In this document: one piece after another, positions 24,789-64,000 of the stretch
Position numbering within the stretch: position 1 is the stretch's first letter
Layout of the letters: each line of letters starts with the position of its first letter
Source: Pempheris klunzingeri
Lineage: Eukaryota > Chordata > Actinopteri > Acropomatiformes > Pempheridae
Direction of reading: 5' to 3'
Assembly: GCF_042242105.1 (NCBI RefSeq)
Contig: NC_092023.1
Location: 10,178,433 to 10,242,432 of the forward strand
Length of the DNA stretch: 64,000 nucleotides
The notes under the pieces: model-generated
Databases searched by the model: none
Told to the model about the DNA's origin: nothing
What the model saw: only the letters and a program-made list of their open reading frames with translations
Translations under genes and position numbers: made by a program

Positions 24789-27527
24789 CCTGATAATCTT
24801 TCTCTCTATCGTTTTATCATCTGGATTATCCAGAGTAACTGCTTTTTGTAGTTACATACATGGCTGGACATCACTAAAGTGGAGTGAGAAAATATGTTTG
24901 TGATAATTTGCGTGAGCTGACCGTTAAACATTAGAACTGTTAGGAGCACATGTAAAGCAGACAGATGTCTCCCTCATCAGACCTACCACTGCATTCCTCC
25001 AGCTGTGCCATGCTTTTCATGTGTGATAGCATGAAGGTTTTTTTATGGTACCACACAGACTGGTATGCGTCAAACTCACGCTCCTCAACCACAGTCTTGT
25101 TAACCTTGCATTCTGCAGTGAGTGTGTAGTGATTATTGAGACGACAAGCCTTCAGATGCCTTGGTTACAGTGGGGTGGGGAAACCACACTTAATTGTAGT
25201 ATAGTTTAATACTGCTGTTGTTCTTGTGGCTTTTTCTGATAATGTATGCACCAATATGTTCCAGTGTAGCATCCAAACACAATATCTGTTCTAACTCTGA
25301 CATAGAAAGTGGTCATGTGACTGCAGTGTTACGATGGCTAGTGAACACTGTTATAAATGTTAACGTGTTAACGAAGCAGATAATGCACATCATATGAGTA
25401 TGAGATACTAGGGTATAAACCGGCCAGTGATGGTTTGATTGGATTCAGAGAAATGAGATCTTGCATTGTTGTCCCATCTGTAGTCTGTCTGCCCATGAAT
25501 ATAGCTGTATTATTAAAAGAGATGCTTTGGTGACGGATGCAGACATTTTAATTTAGTTAAGTCTAATAGTGTGACATTTATGTTGTGGTTATTGTTAATT
25601 TAGATTTAGTCTACCAAAGCCTTATTTTTGTACTTGTGCTATGGATAATTTCTCATGAGGATGCACAATATTTAAATGAATCTGGTCAATTTAGGACATA
25701 ACCAGTCGTGTCAATGAATTTGTCGCATATTCTCTCTTCCCTGTATATTTCATTCCAGTCTTCACGAACAACACCATAATGGCAAAAGTGATTTAAAAAT
25801 ACATTACAAAACGCTTAACCATGACAGCATGTTTCAGCAGATAACACTGTACTTAACAGCTGTCTAAAATTTCCTCATGAAATGTTCCACATATCATATA
25901 AAATCATTGGATATTCTGAGCTATTACTATGATGAAAAGCTGATCCCTTTTGCGTTGGAGACAGCTGTTGCTTTGGCATAGTCATGTTCCCAACAGCGTC
26001 GTGCAAGGAACTGTCAGAGGTGTGCTGTTGATTAAAATTTTACCCATGGGATTATTGAGTTGGTATACCAAGTACTTATGAGGTCAAACAAGCAAGAGCT
26101 TAGCTCAATAATCTTTAATTCCCTCTCTGATGGGCTTTTCTTGGCACTTTCTACACACGACAGAGCTCCTGTTATTTTAGTGTGTCTTGAAATTGTCATG
26201 AAAAGCTTTCCTTTGAAACCTGTTAAATAATTATGAAAAGTATTAAAATTGTCAGTATTAACTTAAACATAAGGTATAACCAAATCTAGCACTCCTTTGT
26301 GTGCTAGATTGTGTTTCATTGCAGAGGCAACAGATTCTCTTCTTTTCTTCTTCTTCCCTTCTCTGCAATTTACTCTGAGAGGCTCCACACTGTGTTTTGT
26401 TTTCATCTTGTGACAGTGTGAGAAATTAAATTATGATGTTACTTTTGGCTGCTAAATTTGTAACTAGTTTTTCAGTCAGACAGCACCAATCCTACCAGCC
26501 AGCCACCAAACCAAATTTATAACACACTACTGCATGTAGCCACTCAGCTAGAAAACAGCCATATAAATGACATGCCTGGCAGTTAGCTCTGCTCATTGTT
26601 GCTTCTCTGGGCCTGGGCAGTTAGAAAGTTAGAGTGGCTGGCTTTGACCTTCTTTCCAGCTCATCTGAAGGAGAGCGAGGGGAGGAGGTAGGCAGGAGGA
26701 AAATAAATGTCCTGCTTGGGAGGCCCGCCAACATTCCTACATCACTTCCTCCTCTAACATCTGGCAATGATCAGGGCAGGCAGAAAGAAAGAGAGGATGT
26801 ATCTTACTGGCTGGCTTAGGGTTCATTTCCAGGCGTAGACAGTGAGGCATCACATTGCAAGACCGCCCACTCAAAGTCATTCCCCCCACCAGCAAAGCAA
26901 AATGAGGCAAGATGAGTGATGTCCTTCAGTGTATCTCTAAAGGTTTACACTTTGTCTTGGACTCTGCTGTCTTTCTTCATTGCTTCATATGCTCTTTCAT
27001 ACATGTTGGCTATTTATATAATGTTGCAAAGAAACAAAGTTTATTTGTTTGTATCCTTATGTGACCATAAATGAAAAAAAGCTTTTCCTTCCTCCTTTCT
27101 CAGGATGGCCTAGCTGTGTTGTGTTGTCAGCAGTCTATCAGCAGTGAGCTACCTGGACCAGAGGTGTGTATATTTAAAATAACTGATTCACATTTGTATT
27201 GTCCTGTCAAGGCAAAAGATTGGTCCTTTGGACCATGAGAGGAAATATAAAATTTTTTCTCTCTTCTGAATATACTATTAGACTTAGAGAGACTTTTACA
27301 CATTTTAAGGTGCACTCGATGGGAGTTACGATGGGAGTCGTACAGTAGCTGTTTTTTAAAGAGCATTATGTGAACATTGGACTTAATTGGTTCCACAAAA
27401 GCTCAGCAGAAGACAAATGTGCCACAGTAGCAATTCCATTTAAATATTTCATGCTTTTGGAGCAGTTTTACAGTTGTGGGATCACTGCAGCCAAATGACA
27501 ACTCTTGCTTATTGAACTACACACTAG

Positions 27528-54327
<26,800 letters not shown>

Positions 54328-56790
54328 CCATAAAGATTCCCTGAAATCAACGTTATGTGAATAAACACGAATCTGGATTGGAGTGCAGGTGGCTGGTGAT
54401 TCGTGTTCATGTCAATGAAGCAGGTGTCATTCTGCTGATTATACCAGTTTAGGATTATGGGTATAATATAAACATAATTTAGCTGAAGTGTTACCAGACC
54501 TGCCCAGTAATGAAGTGCCCTGGATGCACCCTCAAACAGAAACTCACCCATAATTTGGATGGAGTAACACCATGAGCTTTTCCACTTTAAACTGCTGACG
54601 CTTACTGGCCAATCTGACTTCCTGATGGACTGAAGGCTACCTGGCTGCTCTCTCAGTGGACACATCTCTGTGGTTACACAGTCTCCTATCTCCTCCAAGT
54701 CTTCTCCTCCTCTTGCCTTCTCCATGTGTCTGGACCCTACCTACACTAAGGACATGCCTTAAAACACATCCTCGATAGTAGCAGCTCCTGTGCACTCAAG
54801 TAATATACAAGACAGCTTATAAGACTTAAACATAATACTTTCTGACAAACAGAATGCATTGTAAAATAACACTTGCAAAATATGTTCTATTTACACTTTG
54901 ATGATATACAGCACTGTACTCGCTCAGTATAAAAGAATATTTCAGCAGCCTTAAGTAACCACCCTGACAAACCACAGCTTTATGCCTGAAACAGGTTCAC
55001 CAATCAAGCAGAATTGCAGATTTTTTTTTAGATGTTTCACAACTCTAACCGTCCATGGATGCATCTCTCAAACTGACTCTACTGAAAAGGATTTGTAGTG
55101 CCTCCCCATCTCTGTGCTCACCTGTTTCTCCTCACCCATCAAGTTTTACTCTTTCCTCCCTTCCCCTCCTGTCTCTCCCAGTATGTGGAAAAAGTGTGAC
55201 ATGAAGTTTGTCGCTCCAGTAGCATGTACAGGACAGACCTGAGAGCTTTCTTCCTGCAAGTTTGTGTCTGTGTTGATCTTACTAATACTGAATGGTAGTT
55301 TATAAGCGATAGTAATGGCCTTTGGGAAACCAATGATCACTTTCACTCAAAATAATCACGTACCAAAGTTCACAAGTTCATTGATTTTGGAATTTTCAAC
55401 CAGTTGAGCCATCTTGAAGTTCATCTGTTGTGCAAAAACCTGAGAATCTGTGCTTCTGGCAGTTCGTCATAGTTCACCTTTTTCTTTGAGTGCCACAGCC
55501 ATTTTTCTGTCAACAAATCAAAGATTCAAGAAGCTTATTTGTTACAAAGATATAAGACATAGCTCGCATATGTTCTTTGGCCCTGTGAGAATCAGAGCTC
55601 TTTGCTTTGTGCAGCACTCAATACACTCAAGTGTCCTATGATTTCCAATTGGCTTTTTTCCACTTTTTCCAGTCACAGGTGATGTGACCTTTTTAAAACT
55701 AGCAATCATAATCAAAAAAATTAACTGTTTAAACTAAATATTTTATATTACACATTGGTGTTGTAGATATTGCAGACATAAACTTTTTAATGCTTTGAGT
55801 CACCTCACAGTGAATTTTGTTTTACCTGTGAGCCTAAGCACATACAAAACCTAAACATGGAAAAAGCTGCTTGAATTGGCTTTAATTGATTTCTTGTCAT
55901 CACAAACATGGACAACATAAAAGGAGGCTTTCTGTGCTTCAAAATGCTTCTTTGAGGAACACTGCTGAGTTGAAATGAACACATAAGCTCCCCGTCTATA
56001 TTAGGCTTCATATCAGTGTAAATAGGTGCATTGTTCTGTTTCCAGCAGGGGGGAAGTTCCAGCGTACTGTAGAATTGCAGAGACAGTATAGTTACCCTCT
56101 TTTTCATTGACTTTGCTGCTTTTTTAGTTACTTTAAGGGGACTAAACATTTTCAGAGTCTCTCTTCAGCTTATAGTCTGTGTCCTAGAGTAAGATGACTT
56201 AAAGACAGTGTATTAGTACTTAGATACTCTTACAATAGTGAATTTAGGTACCAGAATACATGTTAATTTCCTTCTCTCTATACTGTACTGTATAACGTTT
56301 TTCAATGCCTCTAAGTGCCCATTTTGACTATACAAGGGCATTGATTAAAAGAAAGATGTAGTTGTCTAAACAAATTCTTATTTTGCACATCAGATTGTGG
56401 TGTTTTTTCATACGGACGTAGTGAAGAAGCAGTGAGAGGCTGCATCAAATGTCAAATGGTTTGACAAAGAATGATATCAGAAGTGACTGCCTTGCCTCTC
56501 TGGAACTATTCTGTCTGTACAAACAAAGCCTCTAACTGTCTTTTGTTTTCCTCCCTGTATTATAAAAAAAAAATGAAATTAGGGGACTGTGAATGCTAGG
56601 TACATGTTTATTTTTTAAATTCTACATGTGTCATCTGATCAGTGTTCTTTGTCATTTTTGTAAAGAAAAAAAACACCATTTTATTTATTTTTTTGTTTAA
56701 TATTTTGTGGATGTTTCATGCATTTTATATTTGTTCAACTACCTGCATTGTTTCTTACTGTTAATAAAAGAGAGCCATTCACTTGTTTCT
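54328..56790 (+). other. cep170: cep170 3' UTR
   Basis: Non-coding, increasingly AT-rich sequence from the stop at 54325-54327 to AATAAA at 56763-56768, which is followed by T/G-rich sequence. Length about 2.45 kb. No conserved frame is present. Confidence 0.7.
56763..56768 (+). promoter_or_regulatory. poly(A) signal, cep170
   Basis: AATAAA followed by a TGTTTCTCTGTTGTTATTTG downstream element; the expected end of the cep170 transcript. Confidence 0.7.
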
Positions 56791-57721
56791 CTGTTGTTAT
56801 TTGACCTTCAACAAAAACCAGACTGATTTCAGATTATAACTTCTACTCCTACAGAGGATATACATATATCTGTATTATAACAATATATATCTATATTAAT
56901 TATAAAATTGGATTACATAACAGCTCATGGCTGGGAGTTTTTATTCAAAGAAAAGACACAGGCCTCACACTAATTCAGACTAAACCTCTATTATTCTTAC
57001 TAAACAAAAGCAGAGCTGTAGGCTCTACAACTTTAATGTCTTAGCTGAAAACACAAATGACTCAACTCCTCTTTAGGCTTCTTGAACTGTTTGACATTTG
57101 CATGATTCAATGTTTGAGTCTCCACAAAGAAGCTCCAAACAGACTGCATTCAGCATCACTGTGGTATCACATATATAATAATCTAAGTAGCAATGAGCAT
57201 CTTCAGACTGCTTAGTTTAATGGATGATAAAGTGTATCTTGCTGATGAAAAACTATTATGGGAGACCTACGGCAGCAGTTCTGGCAAGTTTCTTACTGCA
57301 GACAACATACAGACTCATGGATTCCCATCTTCAGCTGCAGTAATGAGATTTCTCTGCACATCAGTAACAGCAGGCTAATTGTGTGTGTCACTTAAGTGCT
57401 TGCCTCAGGCACTAAAGGAAAGAGAGCAGCAGTGCTTAAAACCCCAACTGTACTAACACTGAACAACACATTTAAGTTGTTTTCATGTTTTTTTAATTGC
57501 ATTCAGTAACAGTCTGGTTTGAGGAACTTTAGATAAATACAAACAAGACTCTCTCTGGTTGTTGTGAAGTGCATTTAATCATCTTTGATGAATTTACAGG
57601 TTTTGTTTGACTCTTACAGGTTTTGTTTGACAGACTGTTGTAGTCTAAATTTATCAGCAGTGGTTGTCAGACAACACATGTGGACACTGATGGCAAGACA
57701 ATGTGTGATGGGACATGGAGG
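56791..57721. other. cep170-hint1 convergent intergenic region and hint1 3' UTR
   Basis: AT-rich spacer between convergent genes. On the minus strand ATTAAA (57573-57578) about 145 bases past the hint1 stop may be its poly(A) signal. A 20-base-period direct duplication lies at 57594-57631. No gene is seen. Confidence 0.5.
57594..57631. repeat. two-copy tandem duplication
   Basis: TTACAGGTTTTGTTTGAC occurs twice, 20 bases apart, within the inferred hint1 3' UTR. Confidence 0.8.
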
Positions 57722-59472
<1,751 letters not shown>

Positions 59473-59599
59473 GTTGGCACAGACTAGCCGCTAGTTAGCG
59501 CCGCTTCTGGCTCTGTAGAAACTACAAAAATACGTGAAGTCTGCGCTGATTGGCTGGTAGTACTTCCTCCAATACCGGAAGAGAGCTAAAGAAGTCAAG
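59473..59599. promoter_or_regulatory. bidirectional promoter of hint1 and lyrm7
   Basis: 127 bases separate the two start codons. The interval holds an inverted CCAAT box (ATTGG, 59549-59553), a forward CCAAT (59569-59573) and an ETS-type core CCGGAAG (59575-59581), typical of TATA-less housekeeping and nuclear-mitochondrial promoters. No TATA box is seen. Motifs are seen; shared use is inferred from geometry. Confidence 0.7.
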
Positions 59600-61418
59600 A
59601 TGGGGACTCGTGTGAAGGTTAGGATGAAACATTTGTCGTATTAATGAAAAATAACAGTAATTTTCCTGTTTTTTTACGATGCAGTGCATGTTTGCATGTT
59701 CTAGGAAGCAGATTAAATGGTAAATAAAATGGCAGTATGTTAATATTCACAGTTGTTTCAGTTCATGTACCAGCTGTCACAGACCGAGGGGACAGGAGTT
59801 TAAGGTTGGATGTTCACAGACATCAGGCAGCGTTTCCTGACTCTGTCACCCCGCGCTGACAGCAGGAGGAGGGTTAGCTCACCTCCAGGAGGGTTATCTC
59901 ACCTCCAGGAGGGTCAGCTCACCTCCAGGAGGGTTAGCTCACCTCCAGGAGGGTTAGCTCACCTCCAGGAGGGTTAGCTCACCTCCAGGAGGGTTAGCTC
60001 ACCTCCAGGAGGGTTAGCTCACCCACAGAGACTTAGTGACCGACTATAACTTACTGATTAACACATTTTTACTCTCCGACTTACTGATTAAGATTTTTGC
60101 TCACCTGACAATGTCAGTGAAAATTATGATTAAAAAAAATACTAATTCGGTTTCATATTGCACACTTACTGATTACTAATGTGTAATTTATTTATTTTAC
60201 ATAAATGGTGTAATAAAAATAATGCCTTGTTTTCAATAGCCTTCATGTAATGAGACCCAGTGATACCAAATCAATACCTAAATGTAGCCATCATTAAACT
60301 GGACAGTAAATCCAGTTTGCCCCCACAATAAACGCAAAGTGGAGGCTGAATCCCAAACTTATTCAAACGTTCAGGAGAGCAGAAACACTCTCTCCCAGCT
60401 GCACGTCTGAGCCGACACTTTCCAATGATAAGCCAGCGTTTGTGTGTTTGTTCCCTGACAAACCGACACATCTGGAAAAGTCTGGATTTCAGCTGCTTTT
60501 TAACTGATCGTAGTAATTTGTCAACATTTTCATTGTTGCTAAATGTCTGTATGAATCCAGGTCCTAAATGTGTTTAAAGCGCTGCACAGAACAAGGATGG
60601 CTGTATTCAAAGATGATGACACAGCACTGACAGGTGAGCTAGTTTGATTCCCTCCTCCCAGTAGAGGAGCATCTGTAGCCATATCTTTGGTGGATGATGT
60701 TAACCAAACAGTAGACAACTTAATGCGTAACAACTTTTTTTCTTACCAAGCTGCAAGATTAAAGATCAACGAGGAGTTCCGCAAAAACAAAAATGAAACT
60801 TCAGAGGAAAACATTGCAAAGGTACAGTGAAAGCACAACAGAAAGCAACATGATTTGTTTATATAGATTGTACAGTTTATTTGCGCTTGTTTCTTCCGTT
60901 GTGTATTTAAATGGGTGTTAAATGGGTTTTGTGTAACGTGGGCTGTGGTAGCATTGCAGAGGATTTAGAAAGCACAACAGCCCTTTAGACTTATGTTTAA
61001 CCTGCAAACAATGCAAAACAGTAAAACAAGGAGGGGGTGTTGCTATGTACACAAAGGGGCATTTTACCCGTCTGTGCCTGTGGTCTCATCGTCCTTCTGC
61101 ACTCATTACCCTTGTGTTTTTACAGATGATCAAAATGGGTTCAGCTGTGGAAACTGTTCTCCGAGAGGCAGTGATACAAGCGGAACATACTGGAGAAAAT
61201 ACACTATGTATGTTTTTTCTTCTCATGTGTTATTCTACAAAATGTGCACGAGTCGAGAAAGAAGCATATGAATGCAAAAAATGTACAACAGCAATCTTGA
61301 CTTCTCTCTTATCACAGTTCAATGATATTTCTCTCTCTCTTTCACAGTGCTTCGACCCAGAGAGAGCCTTCTATTAGAAAACTTCCCTTATTGTGACGAG
61401 CCCAGGAAAAAGACATGA
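59600..61418 (+). CDS. lyrm7: LYR motif-containing protein 7 (complex III assembly factor MZM1L)
   Basis: Mitochondrial matrix chaperone that stabilises the Rieske iron-sulfur protein UQCRFS1 before insertion into complex III. Exons: 59600-59617, 60561-60633, 60751-60821, 61126-61207, 61348-61418; 315 nt, 104 aa, the same length as human LYRM7, all phases close. The N-terminal LYR-type motif is ALHRTR near residues 13-18 as in the human protein, followed by ARLKINEEFRKNK, VETVLREAVIQAEHT and the C-terminal LLLENFPYCDEP. The first exon codes only six residues (MGTRVK), so an ORF finder alone misses it. Intron 1 contains a 20-base minisatellite. Candidate poly(A) signals: ATTAAA at 61725-61730 and AATAAA at 61789-61794. 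Confidence 0.96.
59867..60022. repeat. 20-bp minisatellite, eight copies
   Basis: The unit GGGTTAGCTCACCTCCAGGA repeats with 20-base period from 59871, with single-base variants in copies 2 (TTAT) and 3 (GTCA) and near identity in the rest. It lies in lyrm7 intron 1, about 250 bases after its start. Each unit has GGAGG and CCTCC arms, and on the minus strand reads GGAGGTGAGC, a 5'-splice-site-like string. Confidence 0.95.
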
Positions 61419-62196
61419 TTTACCATCCGATTACATCTTTTTCATCAAAAAAGAGACTCACTATCACCCTTTACCGTCCCTCAGCATTTGAAAGGATTTA
61501 TCCCAAACAGCGTTTTATGTTGTTCAGGATTTCCTGAGAAAAAAAGAACATTTTTAAGATCATTTCTACACAAAAGAAATGCCTGTTTCCATTTCAGCTG
61601 CTCTGATTGAAGATATCTGTGTCGTAAACTGGATGCTGTCATTTCATGTACAGTATTGTATTAAATGTAATTGAGTTGTGTTTTCTGCCTACTTTTCAGC
61701 TAAAGAATGTGTTGCCATGTTCTGATTAAAGGAGTATTCTTTGACCTTTGGGTTTAATTTATTTGTTTATTTTGTTCAAACCACTAAAAATAAAAGATGG
61801 GTCTCATATAATGATGGTCGAAACTTGGGACAAACACCACAACAAGTCCTTATTAAAGGTATCAGAAAATGCATGGCTTGCAAAATTGCAATCAGGGTCT
61901 CCCAGAATAAATGATCACATTTCATTGTATTGATTCTTTGTAATTGCCCTTGAGTGGGAGATGCATCAGTTGTGACCTGTGTGGCACACAAAAGATAATG
62001 AAAGTAACCCTGGAATACAAGGTATTCAATTTAGAGCATGAAATCCAAACTGGACATGCTGAGTTTTTAAATACAAAAAGAGATATAACACATTTAAAGA
62101 TAAATTACGTTTCAAAAGTAAACTGCATTGGTTTAACCTCCGTGGAGCTGTAAAAGTAGATGGAGCAACACGAAAATTGAATGTCTCGACGAAGGT
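61419..62196 (+). other. lyrm7 3' UTR and lyrm7-dync2li1 spacer
   Basis: AT-rich, without a gene. Contains the two lyrm7 poly(A) candidates (61725-61730; 61789-61794). Confidence 0.6.
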
Positions 62197-62215
62197 ACTA
62201 CATTTCCCACAATGC
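62197..62215 (+). promoter_or_regulatory. ZNF143/THAP11-type promoter element
   Basis: ACTACATTTCCCACAATGC matches the vertebrate promoter motif ACTACAnnTCCCAnnATGC (Staf-binding-site type) bound by ZNF143 and THAP11. It lies 111 bases upstream of the dync2li1 ATG. Confidence 0.75.
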
Positions 62216-62248
62216 CCTTAAATTAAGGTTACATCATCAATATGCGCC

Positions 62249-62262
62249 GTTACTCTGGCAAC
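62249..62262 (+). promoter_or_regulatory. X-box (RFX binding site) of dync2li1
   Basis: GTTACTCTGGCAAC fits the RFX X-box: left half GTTACT (one mismatch to GTNRCC), two-base spacer, right half GGCAAC (exact RGYAAC). It lies 63 bases before the dync2li1 ATG, the usual place for functional X-boxes of ciliary genes. The worm orthologue is itself named xbx-1 for this control. Confidence 0.75.
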
Positions 62263-62325
62263 GTTGATAAGCGGTTCGTTTGGTTGTACCCCTTTAGCTA
62301 GCTTGTCCACAAAATATCAAATTTG

Positions 62326-63758
62326 ATGCCAAAAATAAGGTGAATATCAGTTTGTATACACATTTGAATCATTTGTAACATTGTCACAGACATTATAACA
62401 TTATTGTTTTTCAAACAACGTCTCGCTCGATCTCGTATTTGTCAGCTCAGACACGCTGTGGGAGCTAGCCGCGGCGGAGGTGCACAGCCGGGGGACTGAA
62501 GCTGGAGAGGCGGATGGAGGAGAGCCGGTCAGCGAGAGGACCGTGTTTCTGATAGGAAGCAAGGCTGGGGTATGTTTGTCTCCAGACCACAGACAGTACA
62601 TTTGTTGGCACTCTTGTTATTTGCTAGTAAGTTCACCTTTGCTTCTTTTTGTTCAGGGTAAAACGTCCATTCTCCTCAGATGCCTCGACAGGTGAGTTAG
62701 TATGTGTGGTCCACTTTCATCTCAAAATGAGCGAGTCTAGCCTTATGATTAAAAGCACACCTGCTCTTGACCCTCCTCATAGTCTGTATGCAGATTAATA
62801 TTAAAGAGACGGTTCATCCAATTCACAAGCAAACATTACCAGTTAGTAACAGAAATGCTTTGATCAATTGAAGTTCAATCTTGAGGAAAAGGTTTATTAT
62901 CCAAGCTCAAAGCTCCACTTAACACCAATCAAAGCTTTCAGCTGCATCTCACTGGCTTTTTCAGTGCTATTAAATTGATCGCTTTGTTAGGTTTGACTTA
63001 GGTTAGATTGTTGCTCAACAATGATACTGTTTTTTTTCTTTTTTAATCCACGAGGGATGAACCATCCAAGCCAACTCTGGCGCTGGAGTACACTTTTGGC
63101 AGACGGGCCCGAGGACACAACACAGTAAGGAAGTCCTGTTGGTCATGGACACTTAGACTCTTGGACAAATCCCTCGGAAAAATATGTTTGAGACACATGC
63201 AATCCCATTCCTCTTTCAGCCCAAAGACATAGCCCACCTATGGGAGCTGGGAGGAGGGATCTCTTTGTCAGACCTGGTCCAGATCCCCATCACTCCTGCC
63301 AACATCAGGTAGGTCACTTAAATGCATTCCTGAGGTCTTGTTATGTCTTTCACAATTCACTGTTTATTCACTGATCTTTTAGAGTCAGGGTCAGAGAGTG
63401 ACATATTTCAAATGGGAATATAATTTATGTTTTAAAGTCAGTCTGGTTTGAACAGTGTTGTCATGCCCATAAAAGAAGGGTGTTTTCGTGGTCTGAGCCT
63501 GAGAACACCTTCTCCTTTATATCCTGCCAGAGCACATAGCCCTTCCTGTCTTTTCCCAGGTCTCTCTCTGTCATTCTCGTTCTGGACTTATCTAAACCCA
63601 ACGCCATGTGGGCAACCATGGAGAAGCTACTGCAGGCCACACAAGCTCATCTGGAGAAAGTGTCTTCCCAGACACAACAAGCACAGAAGGCCAAACCCGG
63701 AGCCAAACAGCAGGCACTGGTCCACTCAGCAGCACGAGTCTTGCCTAAGGACTATCCT
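62326..63758 (+). CDS. dync2li1: cytoplasmic dynein 2 light intermediate chain 1 (5' part)
   Basis: Subunit of the dynein-2 motor driving retrograde intraflagellar transport in cilia. Exons in view: 62326-62339, 62446-62569, 62657-62691, 63055-63124, 63220-63308, 63560-63758; 531 nt, 177 codons, phases close, and the last donor (CCT|GTAAGA) shows the gene runs off the right edge. The start MPKIS is split over the first intron (AG|C) and runs into [13 protein letters not shown], matching human SETLWEIAKAEV. Ras-like P-loop GSKAGGKT is at residues 42-49, then [50 protein letters not shown] and a VLPKDYP end. About half of the usual 350-residue protein is present. The X-box just upstream fits ciliary regulation. 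Confidence 0.95.
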
Positions 63759-64000
63759 GTAAGACGTCCTGCTAACATAATCTTTTGGCCAGTCCATGGC
63801 AACATATAGTAGCATTTAAAGTTTTGGAATGCATGAACCACTTGAGAAATGCTTATACATCAGACTTATATGTCACAAATTTAAATGTGAAAAGACCAAA
63901 GCTAAAAATAAACCAAGATTTTGAAAACTAGCTACTTTGATATATTAAAAAAAAAAAAAAAGTTCACCAGATCTCCCCTTACAGCGTGGACAAAGTAAAA
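63759..64000 (+). other. dync2li1: dync2li1 intron at right edge
   Basis: Intron sequence with an A-rich run at 63947-63961. CCTTACAG at 63977-63984 looks like an acceptor, but the following bases do not encode the expected DHELIDPF-like continuation, so the next exon is not called. Confidence 0.5.

Noticed and set aside
63985-64000. Next dync2li1 exon after CCTTACAG
   Set aside because: The 16 visible bases do not encode the expected continuation after PKDYP, and the window ends.

Overview
The window is nuclear DNA from a vertebrate, most likely a ray-finned fish and probably a percomorph. Genes are split into many short exons with GT-AG introns, the coding exons read as clear orthologues of human proteins, introns are small to moderate, and the non-coding DNA holds dispersed repeats typical of spiny-rayed fishes. 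There is no prokaryotic operon, CRISPR array, rRNA gene or recognisable tRNA gene. The species call is inference; the gene calls rest on translated exons whose splice phases all close.

Layout. (1) 1-2426 (+): the last two coding exons in view of arid5b, starting just at the end of its ARID DNA-binding domain, followed by a 3' UTR to about 4590. (2) 7425-14337 (-): a complete rhotekin-2 gene (rtkn2), convergent with arid5b; the arid5b/rtkn2 neighbourhood matches human 10q21. (3) About 16.78-56.79 kb (+): cep170, with a non-coding first exon, a 10.6 kb first intron, ATG at 27591, 21 coding exons and stop at 54325-54327. It contains one minor-class (U12, AT-AC) intron. (4) 57722-59472 (-): complete hint1, three exons, 126 codons. 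(5) 59600-61418 (+): complete lyrm7, five exons, 104 codons, head to head with hint1 across 127 bp. (6) 62326 to the right edge (+): the first six exons of dync2li1, the light intermediate chain of the ciliary dynein-2 motor.

The genes do not form one pathway. They are neighbours from several ancestral blocks: arid5b-rtkn2, hint1-lyrm7, and single genes cep170 and dync2li1. Two of them, cep170 (centriole subdistal appendage) and dync2li1 (intraflagellar transport), act at the centrosome or cilium, and lyrm7 assembles mitochondrial complex III.

The most useful non-gene observations are the AT-AC intron in the FHA-coding part of cep170, an RFX-type X-box plus a ZNF143/THAP11-type element in the dync2li1 promoter, the compact hint1/lyrm7 bidirectional promoter, an rtkn2 exon matching the alternative first exon of rhotekin, an in-frame 17-residue cep170 cassette, three clustered Pumilio motifs in the arid5b 3' UTR, and several mobile-element remnants (a fold-back element, a terminal-inverted-repeat family in three copies, one tRNA-derived SINE). 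I found no evidence of a wholly new biological system here.
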